Shown here: positions 25,797-36,600 of the stretch, piece by piece
Layout: each line of letters opens with the position of its first letter
Position numbering within the stretch: the stretch's first letter is position 1
NCBI GenBank assembly: GCA_031216445.1
Contig: CM062202.1
Location: forward strand, 1,649,501 to 1,713,500
Length of the DNA: 64,000 nt
Reading direction: 5' to 3'
DNA from: Lateolabrax maculatus
Taxonomy: Eukaryota; Chordata; Actinopteri; Acropomatiformes; Lateolabracidae
Notes under the pieces: model-generated
The model's database searches: none
Told to the model about the DNA's origin: nothing
Seen by the model: only the letters and a program-made list of their open reading frames with translations
Position numbers and translations under genes: made by a program

Positions 25797-26326
25797 TGAA
25801 CACTCATGGACCCAGCAACACGGTCAACTTCACCAGCGTCGAGGCAGACAGGACAGCAGAAAACTTTATTTCAGAACAATCAGTCATGCAATTATCAGTT
25901 CTTTATTTATTCTGTAATTATTTACGCTTATTGATATTAATAATGATTGTACCAATAAAAAATACTTTAACCGTGACCACAAGAGTGCACTCACGTGTCT
26001 GAATACACTCCTGTCAACCATCAATAATAAAGAAGAAAAATTAAGAAAAAAATACATTATTTTCCTTCCACTTTATTTATTTAATATTGAAACTGCGTGC
26101 AAACCCTTTTTCCTTTTATATAAATCAGAAAATAAACAGGTGATTAATAATAACAATAATAACCACATCTGCATATTGACTTGTTGTCTCTAACTGTGGC
26201 CACTACAGAGTATCAAACATGATTATTTCATGATAATTCCTGTTTGTTTTTTCTGTTAATTGTTATTATTATCACAACCGGAAACCTTGTGGTGTTGGCA
26301 GGTCTGTGTGTAGTTCCTCGCTGTGA

Positions 26327-26340
26327 CCACTGGAGGGCGT
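26327..26340 (+). promoter_or_regulatory. CTCF-like core motif, copy 2
   Basis: CCACTGGAGGGCGT has the same orientation and the same flanking words as copy 1 but two mismatches to the core. The pair looks like an old local duplication. Confidence 0.3.
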
Positions 26341-26614
26341 GAACAACCATTGACAGCTCAGTTTATATAAATATAAATAATACCTATAAACGTGTAGTGA
26401 TGTGTTCAGAGCACTGCAACACTTTTTATAATATCTTGTGTTTCAGGAGAGGCAACTGGAGAAACCAGCCAGACAAGCTTGATTAGAGTATTCAGAGTTG
26501 AGGTTGAGCTTTCCCGCTGACCCCTGAAGGCACCATAAACTGTTGTCTATTGTCCTTTTCAGCAAAGAAACATAGAGGACATTAGGACCCAGAGGCCGGG
26601 ATACCCTGGGCCCT

Positions 26615-26729
26615 GAGTGTGTGTGAGTGTGTGTGTGAGTGTGAGTGTGTGTGAGTGAGTGTGTGTGAGTGTGTGTGTGAGTGTGTGAGTGTGTGTGAGT
26701 ATGTGTGTGTGTGTGTGTGTGTGTGTGTT
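26615..26729. repeat. Compound (TG)n/(GAGTG)n microsatellite
   Basis: TG runs are broken regularly by GAGTG units over 115 bases, just upstream of the putative capns1 first exon. Confidence 0.95.
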
Positions 26730-26779
26730 GGGCGGGGTTGATGATGCATTGAAAAACAACTTGGATCTTTCTGTTCAAC

Positions 26780-26916
26780 TGGTTTTCTGGACTCTGTAAG
26801 TGGGAGTGCTCTCTCTCCCCCCTCTCTCTCCCCCCTCTCTCTCCTTCACTGACTTCACCTCTCTCGCCCGCTCCCTCAGTCTCTCCTCTCTGTCCTCAGC
26901 AGCAGCAGAACTCTCT
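26780..26916 (+). other. Putative noncoding first exon / core promoter of capns1
   Basis: A CT-rich segment with two copies of CTCTCTCCCCCCTCTCTC is followed by CAGCAGCAGCAGAACTCTCT and a strong donor GTAAGT at 26917. It is the only good donor between the microsatellite and the ATG exon at 28059. Inference from position and donor quality. Confidence 0.35.
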
Positions 26917-28058
26917 GTAAGTTTTACAAAACCTGCTATAGTTCATGTTTGTCTACGTGTTTGTAGTGTTAATGAGGCGTGTGGTGTGTTTACTGACCTG
27001 TTTAAAGTTTAAAGAAGTGTGTGTTTAGTGTTTCTGGACAGTGTGTGTGTGTGTGTGTGTGAAACCTGACACGGTATATATTATAGGAAGGTAAAGGGTT
27101 TGTATATCAGCAGTGGTGGAAAAATACAAAAGCTGGATCACATAATCCAGTCCTGCATTCAAAGTTTGACTTGACTTAAAGCTGGAAGGAGTTTAAGTTT
27201 AAGTCTGAGTCAGTTAAAGAGCTCAGAGCAGCCGATGAATTATTGACATATTAAGTGTAAAGTGAGTCAGAGTTCTTCATCACACTGTCAGACGGGAGTG
27301 GAGGAAGTGTTTATTTTACTATTATTATACTTTATTGAAGTCCAAGTAGCAATACTGTGCTGTAAACATACAGTCCTGTATTCAAATGTTACTGATGTAC
27401 AAAAGTATTAGAAGCTAAATGTACTGAAGTTTTCAAAGTAAAAGTATTCATTATGCAGAATGGAATATATATTATATTACTGGACCAGCATGTAATGTTG
27501 CAGCTGACTTTAAATACTTTAAATCCTCTCTGAAATGTGATAAAGTAGATATAAATATATAAAGTAGCATAAAATGTATACTTAAAGTACTGACTGAATG
27601 TACGTGGTTAGTTCCCACCTGTAAAGGAGGCGTGAGGAGGAATATTTGGGTTTTTGTTTTAATGAACTTCTTTGTTAACTTGTAAATTTGTCAGCAGGAC
27701 GGTCAACATACAGTTTTAAGGTCAGACTGTGGTAATATAATATACATCTTATCACTATCATTATTTGATATACTCTGTTTTTCATCTATATTATTTCAAG
27801 TATTTATTTTTCTCTGTAACACCAGAGCCCAAAAGAAAGTCTCGAGATTATCTATTTAGTTTGACAAACAGCACCAACAAAGCAACTTTCTCTGTGACAC
27901 CATCAATCAATCAGAACGTCGTTAATTAATGTTTCAGGCTTCAGGGTTTTGTAGGAAAACGTGGACTTTTTTTATAGATGGAACTGTTTCTGTTTGTTCA
28001 GAAATGTGTCTAATTGTTGTTTCCACTCTGACACTTCCTGTATCAGACAGACGGCAAA

Positions 28059-28735
28059 ATGTTTCTGGCCAAAGGCATCATCGGAGGCATCCTGAACATC
28101 GTGAGGTGAGCGTCCTCTGCTGGAGGCTAACACTTTCCCTCTGCTCCCAGCCACTGTGCTAAGCTACGCTAATCGTCTTTCTAGCCCACACTGATCTCCT
28201 CACAGCTGCTCTCTGACTCGTGTTGCTTTTTTCCTCCAACAGCAATGTCGACCCCTCTCAGTTCATGCCTTCAGACCCTGTAAGTACCAGGAGCAAAATG
28301 CCTATTATCTGCTTTGGATTCAACAGGATGTTTCACTCCTGTTCTGCATTTATTATGTGGTGCAAACAAGAATAAATACTTGACAGAGTTGCTCTAACTT
28401 TCCCTTATTATGTGACTTCTCTGATGGCCATTTCAGCCAACTTCCTAAAATATACAAATAGGGATGATAGATCCCTATTTAAAGATACTGAGGCTCTTCT
28501 CCTGACATTTTCTTTCACATTTTGATCATTTTAGAGCAAACAGACAGACTTCAGACCCTTTTCTAGGGTCCCAGAATCAGTCAGTCCTGTGAAACGAGGT
28601 TTAACTCAACCTCCTCACTGCGATCGAGTCGACTCTCAGATTTCTCCCAGTGGAAGATTTCATAAGCAAACAAACACTGAACGTCTAAATGCAGTTAGCC
28701 ATGAGGGATGTGTGAGTGTGACCTAACAGAAGCTC

Positions 28736-28788
<53 letters not shown>

Positions 28789-31717
28789 CCTCCCCCCCGC
28801 AGACCTCTGAACTTCTCCCAGGCTCACGAGAGCGATGAGGAGCAACAGTTTCGCAGAGTTTTCAAGCAGCTGGCAGGAGATGTGAGTCCACGATTGTTCC
28901 TGTTTAATCCTGCATGTTCTGCTATGGTTCTACTGTGTGTTTGATTTACTGGTTCCATCCCAGTAAATCTGTGGTTCCCACCCAGTCTGAGGGTCACATG
29001 ACTTCAGGCCTCACAACAAACAGACAGACAGACTTTGGTCTCTTCTATAATTACTGTATAAGGAGTTGTTTACATCCGTCTCTGCTCCAAACCTTCACTG
29101 ACTTCAAATAGTTGAATTTAATCAATATAGATCATGTATATGAGTTTAGATCCTCATAACACACTCTCTTAAAATCATAGATAAACTCCTGCACACTCTT
29201 CAATAGATTATAATCCAGAGATTATGATCTGTTCACCTGCAGCAGTTGAAGCAAATGAGGAATCACTTTTCTGGTTTAATTCGAACGAGACTTCAAATTA
29301 TGCAGAATTCGAGCAAAATGTGAAAAATGAAACATAATTTTCTGTAGCAGAAAAGTTTTTTAATGCTTTTCTATCCCGTCGATCATCTCACGGCCCTCCA
29401 CCAGTGGCCTATTGTTAGCTTGTGAAACTTTAACAAACACTTCTGCAGATGTGTTTCCTTTAAATAGTTTGCAGATTAGTTTCCCCTTCATATTGTATCT
29501 GTGGTTTTTTTAACCCCATCTGCTTTGACACTCACAGCTGATACGTGAAGTTGTACATTCTCTTGCTGTATGTTGCAAATCTAACTTTGCAGAACACACA
29601 TGTGGTTCTAAACATCTCAAACTCTCTCTGCTGTCAGTAAAATGTAGAATTTTCTTCCTGTGATGTGTTTGCATACTTTACATTCTCATGTTGTGACTTT
29701 CTGCACCTCAGTCTCTCTTTAATCTGAGGGATGATTTACATGTGGACGCACCCTGTTCCACCCTGCACTGCTTCGTTACTCTGATTATAAACCAGCTGAA
29801 ATGTTCAGAGGGGATTCCTCAGTTTGTATTTGATGTTTTTAAAGATCCATCCGTCAGTCGCTCTTTTTGCTCGCCGCACCTGTCTGCCGGCTGTCGGCTG
29901 CATTCCAGACTCCAGACTCCGCCCGCCTCTGTTGTCTCGGTTTGTCTGGTTCGTCATCACGCCAGGCCGGTTCTGTAGCTTCTACCGGTCCCGTTAACAC
30001 CTGTTCTCAAATATTCAACACCTTTAACACCTTTAAGCAGCCTGACAAACTCCTCTTCAGTCACGATTCTCTATTCTGTGTTCACTGAAATCATTTCAAA
30101 CTTTACATTAGAATAATTAAAGTGAACCTATTCATTTTTCTCCCTTCTTGTTAAGTGTATTTGCAGCTGGCAGTGAATGAAATGGTGCATCGGTTAAAGC
30201 TCTGCTCTGGGATCAGTTAGTGGTTCAGTACGGCTGATGGTGACATCCAGGTGTTGTCCTGGACATTTTTCTCTGTCAGATCGCTGCATCAGCATGAAAC
30301 AGGAAAAAAAACCTCAAAGCAAAGATGTGTCCCTGTGTGATCGGTTACTCGTGTTTTTAAGTCTGACCACTTCAGAGAGCTTCTCCTCAGTTTTTAGGGG
30401 GGGATAGGTGGAAAAGGAGGAGAAAATATGTGTTTTCGTGTCAAATTGTCTGAGAATGTTTCCAGAAACTGACAGAGAGAGTTCGAAAGGAAAAGCTGAA
30501 CAGACATCAGTCAGACATCTTCTGATCACTGCCTTGGAATGACAATTTAACCAGTAATGGGATTTCCAGGTCAAATTAAATCGGAGGGAGAAGAGAAACT
30601 TCCAGAGTGGAGGTTTTTCTTTGTTGTATTGTAAAGAAAATGTACAAATGCAGACAAATTTTCTAAGATTTGCCGGCTTCAATGCTGGTTTCAATCCTGA
30701 TCTACTAGTGTTATCTTTAATCATCACTTATTGGATATTAAAATCAGTGAATGGCAGTGAGTCCCTTTAATTTCTTCTGTGACAAACGTGGAAACCTCAG
30801 AGTCGGCTGGTCAGGGTGTGTTAGACGGAGAGCAAACTCTTTCTCTGCATTCCTGCCATTGTCTGGCAGGGAGGCTCTCGTGCCTCAGGGGCGTTGTACT
30901 GTGTGTGTGTGTTGTGTGTGTGGTGTGTGTGTTGTGTGTGTGGTGTAAGTGTGTGTGTGTGTGTGTGAGTGTGTGTGTGTGGTGTGTGTGTTGTGGGAGG
31001 TTTTCTCTGACTCATCAGAGGGGTGTATGCACAAGTTAGACCAGAACTCGGCCTGGGTGGATTTCTCTAAATCAACAGGAGTAATGAGGGTGATGATGAT
31101 GAGGATGAAGATGGTTGTAGTAAAGTAAAGAGCCAGGCGGCCGGTAGAGGTGGAGTCTGTCTTGGCTTTTCTGGTCTTATCTGGAAACTTCCTGTTACTT
31201 TTTAAAGGTGCAAACCTTGTTTTTTTTTGTTGTAATCATTGTTGAGTTTGAGACAGAAAGAAAAGCAAGAAGAAAGAAAGACGAACAAGTAAAAGTGTCT
31301 GAGGTGACAAATGATTCCACAGTCATGACGAAATCACAGTTTTTGTCCTGATCTCGTGAAAACAAGTGAACGCAGTTGAATGAATCTTTGTTCACATGTG
31401 CACAAAGTTTCACAATGAAAAAAAAACTTGTTTTAAAATTAGAAATGAGTTACGAAAGTGAAGTAAACGAAGAAACTGGACGACATGGCGCTCTGAAAGA
31501 TCCCTGCGTCCAGAGACGGCGTGGCGTCGCTTCAGTGTTTTGACAACACGGAGAAAATCAGATTTTTTTTCTTTCTCAGCTGTGAGTCAGAAACTGGAAA
31601 AATGTCAAATAACATAAAAGGAAACAGATTCAGTTTGGTTTGAGTCACACTCAGATCAGCTGTGACTCACGTTGTTGGTGGTGCTTCCTCTGTGGAAAAA
31701 AACTGTCAGGACATCAA

Positions 31718-31799
<82 letters not shown>

Positions 31800-31917
31800 G
31801 GTGTGTGTGTGTGTGTGTTAACAGGACATGGAGGTGAGCCCACAGGAGCTGATGGACATCCTGAACAAAATCATTTCCAAACGTGAGTCCGGTTTACTGT
31901 TTTTTCTTCTCTGATCC

Positions 31918-31977
<60 letters not shown>

Positions 31978-32892
31978 TATTTCATGGTTTAATCAGTTCA
32001 TTTGCTTTTAATCAATATGAAACCAAAAGGAGTTAGAAGTGATTGATCTGTTGTTTCAGATGGAGCCCTGAAGACTGACGGCTTCAGCATCGAGAGCTGT
32101 AGGAGCATGGTGGCTGTCATGGACGTATCCTCTCACTGCATTTACACAATACAACGCCTGTGGTTCTCTGTGTTCTACTGTGGTTCTCTGAGTTCTGCTG
32201 TAGTTCTCTGAGTTCTGCTGTAGTTCTCTGTGTTCTGCTGTAGTTCTCTGTGTTCTGCTGTAGTTCTCTGTGTGTTTTGCTGTGGTTCTCTGTGTTCTGC
32301 TGTGGTTCTCTGTGTTCTGCTGTGGTTCTCTGAGTTCTGCTGTAGTTCTCTGTGTTCTGCTGTAGTTCTCTGTGTTCTGCTGTAGTTCTCTGTGTGTTTT
32401 GCTGTGGTTCTCTGTGTGTTTTGCTGTGGTTCTCTGTGTGTTTTGCTGTGTTTCTCTGTGTGTTTTGCTGTGGTTCTCTGTGTGTTTTGCTGTGGTTCTC
32501 TGTGTGTTTTGCTGTGTTTCTCTGTGTGTTCTGCTGTGGTTCTCTGTGTGTTTGACCTTTGACCCGACGCCCTTCAGAGTGACAGCACAGGGAAACTGGG
32601 CTTCCATGAGTTTAAATACCTGTGGAACAACATCAAGAGATGGCAGGTCAGCGTTCCTCGGCCTCACTCACACATTTTAAATATTTACCATGAAACACAG
32701 AAATAAGACATTTAAAAGTCACCAAAGCAACAAGCTCACAGTCTGAGAACCTTCTGTCCAGTTGTTCTTCATCAGTTTGTCGTTTGTTGTCTCCAGGGAA
32801 TTTATTTGTCCCACGATGCCGATCGATCAGGTGTGATCGGTTCTGATGAGCTGCCGAACGCCTTCAGAGCCGCCGGTGAGAAACGCTGCTCG

Positions 32893-32926
<34 letters not shown>

Positions 32927-34787
32927 AGTTTCACAATAATCGTGTTTTTTCCTTTTTGTTTTTATGTAGTTATAAAGATGTACGAACAATCAGTCATCCA
33001 GTTAATTTAACAGAATGAAAAATAATCAGAGAATTACATCAGAAGAATAAAAAATTATAAAGGAAAAAAGAAAAAGAAAGATACAGTTTGGTGACAGACT
33101 TCTTTAGATAAACATTTCTGAATAAATTCACTACTGACATGCATTTCTTTTTTGTTATGAATTTAAGAGCCTCAAAATAACTAATCTTAAAAGATGGGGT
33201 TGAATTAGGAAATGTAGCTTCATGAATATGAAATTTCCCACATAAAATAAAAAGGTTAACAATAGTGCATAAGCTGTTATCATTACGATTAAAAAAAGTG
33301 AATATATATATAATATATAACTCTCAACGTCTTTCCAAACTGTATTACAGTGTGGGGAACCATAGAACAGATGGGTCAAATGTTCATGTTCAGTCCTGCA
33401 GAAAGTACATTTATTGTCAACATCTAAAAATCTTGAAATATATATTTTAGTTGGATGTATTTTATGTGATATGTTGTGTCTGTGATTCAGAGTCTAAAGC
33501 CCGTCGTGATGTTTGTGTGCGTGCAGGTTTCCCTCTGAATGACCAGCTCTTCAAGCTGATTATCCGTCGCTATAGTGATGAGCAAGGCAACATGGACTTT
33601 GACAATTTCATTGGCTGCCTGGTGCGGCTGGACGCCATGTGCAGTGAGTCTCTCTCCTTCTTCCTCCTCACCTTCCTCTGCCTCCCTCCTCTCTGCTCTG
33701 GGCTACTTCTGAAGCCTGATGTTCATATTTACAGAATAAGGTGGCTGATTAACTGAGTTTTCACATTAAATTCCCATTAAAATGTATTATTCTCTGTTCT
33801 AAATTGTACGATAATATCACATATTTTCCAGTTGCTTGGAAATTCATGTTTTTGTTGGCACATCGCTGCATCAGATGGTATTCTTGATGTTTCATGCGTC
33901 ATTATATATATATATATATATACACATTTATACAAAAATTCCTCCTGAAACATAAAGTTTGTCAGATTTTTTAAAGTTTAGCACAATTGAATGTTTAAAT
34001 GAAAAGTAGATGTTCTATATGGGTTTGCAGTTAATCTCCAAAGTGTAATGTATTCATTTAGCAACAAAATATAAAAATGTTTATTATATAACATCAGGTA
34101 AATAATGGGAATTCAATCTATGGAGTGACGACTTTCCTTTTAAAACAAGCCAATATGTTTTCAGTTCAATGGCAATTATCAGTATTCACTTAATTAATAA
34201 AATCATTAATATGAGTGTGTGGCGTCATCAGCATTGGTAAATGATGCATGTGTGTGTATGTGTGTGTTCTGCAGGAGCCTTTAAGACCCTGGATAAGGAC
34301 AACAACGGCACCATCGACCTGGACATCAAGGAGGTAAAACACAGTTTAGTTCACGTCACTATTTTACAGAACAATAACGGTATTATAACAAACAGAAAAT
34401 GCAACATAAACCTCTGCATTGTACTTAAAATCACTGTCTCCTGTACTGATACTTTCTGATAAATAACATTTACTTGAGCCTTGACTACAAAGACCACTGT
34501 GATGTTCACTTGTCGCTTATCCTGTAGGACAAATTAACATCTGCAGGTAGGGCAGCCTGCATAAAGCCTGGGAGGCGATACCCAGGGCAGAAACAGCCCT
34601 AACTACAAGCTCACATATGAGTCTATCAATATTTTTACCAATTCAGATCTTGTGTCATCCGGATCATCACTCATCAATCTGCCCATTGATGAGTGAAAAC
34701 CTCTGCTGATCGATCAGATGATATTCTGACAGACTCTGACGCTCTGTTTCTGTCTCCCAGTGGCTCCAGCTGACGATGTACTCGTGA
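28059..34787 (+). CDS. capns1: Calpain small (regulatory) subunit, penta-EF-hand
   Basis: Ten coding exons: 28059-28105, 28243-28279, 28789-28881, 31825-31882, 32060-32124, 32578-32646, 32797-32875, 33527-33643, 34275-34333, 34761-34787 (TGA). The phases join to 651 bases, 216 residues. The short N-terminus starts MFLAKGIIGGILNIVS, followed by a PPPRRP motif and the penta-EF-hand domain. Calcium-loop candidates are D-S-D-S-T-G-K, D-A-D-R-S-G-V, Y-S-D-E-Q-G-N and D-K-D-N-N-G-T, plus a first loop around GALKTDGFS. The end, EWLQLTMYS, is the hallmark C-terminus of CAPNS1. The family pairs its fifth EF-hand with the catalytic subunits of mu- and m-calpain, stabilising these cytosolic calcium-dependent proteases. 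The long poly-Gly domain V of mammals is absent. Whether this is the a or b fish copy cannot be told. Confidence 0.93.
28738..28785 (+). repeat. (GT)n tract abutting capns1 exon 3 acceptor
   Basis: About 24 GT units run directly into the CAG acceptor (exon begins 28789), taking the place of a polypyrimidine tract. Confidence 0.95.
30899..30995 (+). repeat. Imperfect (GT)n array
   Basis: GT runs with periodic TTG/GGT interruptions inside the 2.9 kb capns1 intron 28882-31824. The rest of that intron shows no recognisable feature. Confidence 0.9.
31721..31818 (+). repeat. (GT)n tract abutting capns1 exon 4 acceptor
   Basis: About 49 GT units with two interruptions, ending six bases before the exon (TAACAG then GACATG). 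Confidence 0.95.
31919..31976. repeat. (TA)n microsatellite
   Basis: A nearly pure TA run, 36 bases past the exon 4 donor of capns1. Self-complementary. Confidence 0.95.
32125..32577 (+). other. Putative U12-type GT-AG intron of capns1
   Basis: The donor after ...GTC ATG GAC reads GTATCCTCT, one base from the U12 donor consensus GTATCCTTT and unlike U2 donors. Near the 3' end ACCTTTGAC resembles the U12 branch element TTCCTTRAY at 6 of 9 positions, with the candidate A about 15 bases from the CAG at 32577. Most of the intron is the minisatellite described separately. Confidence 0.55.
32159..32551 (+). repeat. Minisatellite of 20/22-bp units in capns1 intron
   Basis: About 19 copies of CTGTGGTTCTCTGTGTTCTG. 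Variants differ by GTAGTT/GTGGTT/GTGTTT and by GAG/GTG, and a two-base longer form ends GTGTGTTTTG. Variant order is itself repeated, showing higher-order duplication. The long frames read across it on both strands are artefacts of the repeat. Confidence 0.95.
32898..32922 (+). repeat. (TG)n tract 22 bases after capns1 exon 7 donor
   Basis: About 12 TG units following GTGAGAAACGCTGCTCGC. Confidence 0.9.
33050..33450 (-). mobile_element. L1/Tx1-type LINE relic (3' part of ORF2)
   Basis: Minus-strand translation shows C-T-F-C-R-T-E-H-E-H-L-T-H-L-F-Y-G then VWKDVESYI, and further on GNFIFMKLHF / KFHIHEA-like words. This is the pattern of the C-terminal Cys/His segment of fish L1/Tx1 reverse transcriptases. 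It is broken by stops and frame changes and lies in the capns1 intron 32876-33526. Confidence 0.6.
33905..33922. repeat. Short (TA)n run
   Basis: About nine TA units in the 631-base capns1 intron 33644-34274. Nothing else distinctive was seen in it. Confidence 0.85.
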
Positions 34788-34884
34788 AGCGACTCCACAA
34801 AACCCCAAAAACTTCTTCTCTTCTTTCATCTCATCACTCGCTCCCTCCCATCACGCTCATTACGGATGTGCAATAGTGCTTGAA

Positions 34885-34910
34885 CCCCCCCCCCCCCCCC
34901 CCCCCCCCCC
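34885..34910 (+). repeat. Poly(C) run of 26 in capns1 3'UTR
   Basis: An unbroken C tract (G on the other strand) lies 98 bases after the stop codon. It could form i-motif/G-quadruplex structures and is prone to sequencing-length error. Confidence 0.9.
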
Positions 34911-35135
34911 GTCTCCATGGTAACGGGACCAAAATGGCAGCGTAGAACCGAAGTCGAGGGAAAAATCAAACCTGGGACCAAAGTGGAGCTGCTGCACTGT
35001 CCTGCTGCTGCCACACGGCGGCGCCGCGGCACCCCCACGTTACAGACTTCTGTATTTTATGTTTTAGGGCAAATTTTAAAAGTTCTTTTTATTTGGCTGA
35101 AACTGTTTACGAAATTAACTCTGAATGTTTGAGAG

Positions 35136-35141
35136 AATAAA
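35136..35141 (+). terminator. Poly(A) signal AATAAA of capns1
   Basis: gagagAATAAAgtggc lies 349 bases after the stop, followed by TG/T-rich sequence (TGTGTGGCTTGTTTTTGTGG), a good downstream element. Confidence 0.75.
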
Positions 35142-35331
35142 GTGGCACAACTGACATTTATGTGTGGCTTGTTTTTGTGGGATTCACTGCTCATAACTAA
35201 CTCACTGCAGGGGGACTTTTTCTCTTTAGTCCAGACAACAAAAGGGAACTTCTGATGTTTTAGTTTCTGGAGTTTTGTCAGAAAAGAGCTTCCATGAAGC
35301 CGCAGCCTGTCCCAGCAGGAACAGTTTGTAT

Positions 35332-35445
35332 GATTTAACCTTTATTAAACCAGGAAAGCCTCATTGAGATTAAAAATCTTTTTTTTTTAAGGAGTGTCCT
35401 GGTCAAGATAGGCACCATCATGGGAGAGCAACACCGTGACACAAA
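35332..35445. repeat. Interspersed fish repeat (TTTAACCTTTATTAAACCAGGAA)
   Basis: It contains CCTTTATTAAACCAGGAAAG, CATTGAGATTAAAAATCT and GTGTCCTGGTCAAGA. This word set recurs in many teleost loci, but the class (SINE/LINE tail) is not certain. Confidence 0.45.
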
Positions 35446-36399
35446 ATCCGAATGGAACAGAAATGCGATTATGAAATCATAAATAAAAATGTCTAAAGCG
35501 GTTACGTAAAGGGCCTCTGCTCACCAGTTGGTCACATGCCGGGGTGGAACCATGATTTCTGAAACACTGAAGTCATTATTTTCAGTCCCAAAAGCAAAAC
35601 ACACAGTTCTTTTAATGCATTTTTTACTTGTGTAACTGTTTTAGTCAGTGCCAGGGTTTACATTACACATCCAGTGACAGTCTGTGGAGAAGATTAAGAC
35701 CAGGTTGGGTCCATTTTATCCCTGAATGGGGAAATCTTGCCCGTGAAAACCACCTTCAAGTGCGTCGGCCTCCTGTGACTGGTGCATTATTTGGTTTAAG
35801 TTTACAATCTGTTCTTCTTCATGTGTTGAGGTCGTGGTTTAGGTCCACAGTTCCCTACCTGGGGGTCAGGACCGTCACACCAGGTCACCAGATAGACCAT
35901 CATTCTGCTGCAGATTTCTCCTGAATCTCTGCTTTTTATCTCGGGATGTTTCCAGATCACTTTTGTCTCTAGAGGTAGGTAAAATATTTAATTTACTGGT
36001 CAGATGAGTCGACATATGAGCCAAAAAGGTTGGTAGCCACTTTGTTTTATACATATAATGATGAACAATAGCAGTGATTTTAGTATAAAGTAAAATTAAT
36101 TTCATGTGAGGTCAGACCGATTGTTTTATCTTTCATTATATCTTCTGATATTTATATCAGACGTGAAAAATCTTATTTCTATAAAGGGACCAATAATGTA
36201 TATTTAGTTAGTATTGGGTTTATATAGTGAGCCAATATTATTACATGCTGTTTTTCTATGTTTTCTGTCACCTGTAATACACTCTCACTGTATATAACGT
36301 CCTTTTATTATTAGGCTTAGTCGCAAAAGAAATGTATTTTCATGGTGAACAATAAAACTTTAAAGTTCTTCCATGTTCCCATGTTTGGGATGGACACGG

Positions 36400-36600
36400 C
36401 TGTGTGTTTGCTGCGGGGCGGCGCTGCGGGGCGGGGCGGGGCGCTGCGGGGCGCTGCGGGGCGGAGGAGAGAGGGGAAGCGAGATGCTGAGGAGGGACGA
36501 CGGAGGAGGAACAACAGGTCTCTGCCGCAGACTGCGGGGGTTTTTATGCGGACAATCTGGACAGAAACTCGGAGAGAATCTACAGAGGAGCTGATGAAAG
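36400..36600 (+). promoter_or_regulatory. GC-rich promoter and noncoding first exon of the SNAP-25-like gene
   Basis: GCGGGGCGGGGCGCTGC repeats (Sp1-like GGGCGG boxes, 36413-36465) lead into GC-rich sequence ending ...GAGCTGATGAAAG at 36600 with a strong donor GTAAGA. The coding start lies in an exon at 40022-40183 that begins with a good acceptor, so an upstream noncoding exon is required. This is the best candidate. Confidence 0.55.

Larger units (their letters stand above)
25641..26779. other. Head-to-head interval between tmem87b and capns1
   Basis: About 1.1 kb of A/T-rich noncoding DNA between the two divergent 5' ends. It contains two diverged copies of a segment with GTAGTTCCTC-CTGTG-CCAC (25766-25800 and 26310-26340), each carrying a CTCF-like word, and a long (TG)n/GAGTG array (26615-26729). 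No ORF of interest. Confidence 0.5.

Noticed and set aside
32056..32667. 203-codon minus-strand frame and long plus-strand frames
   Set aside because: Translations of the 20/22-bp minisatellite; they are periodic on both strands and overlap real capns1 exons.
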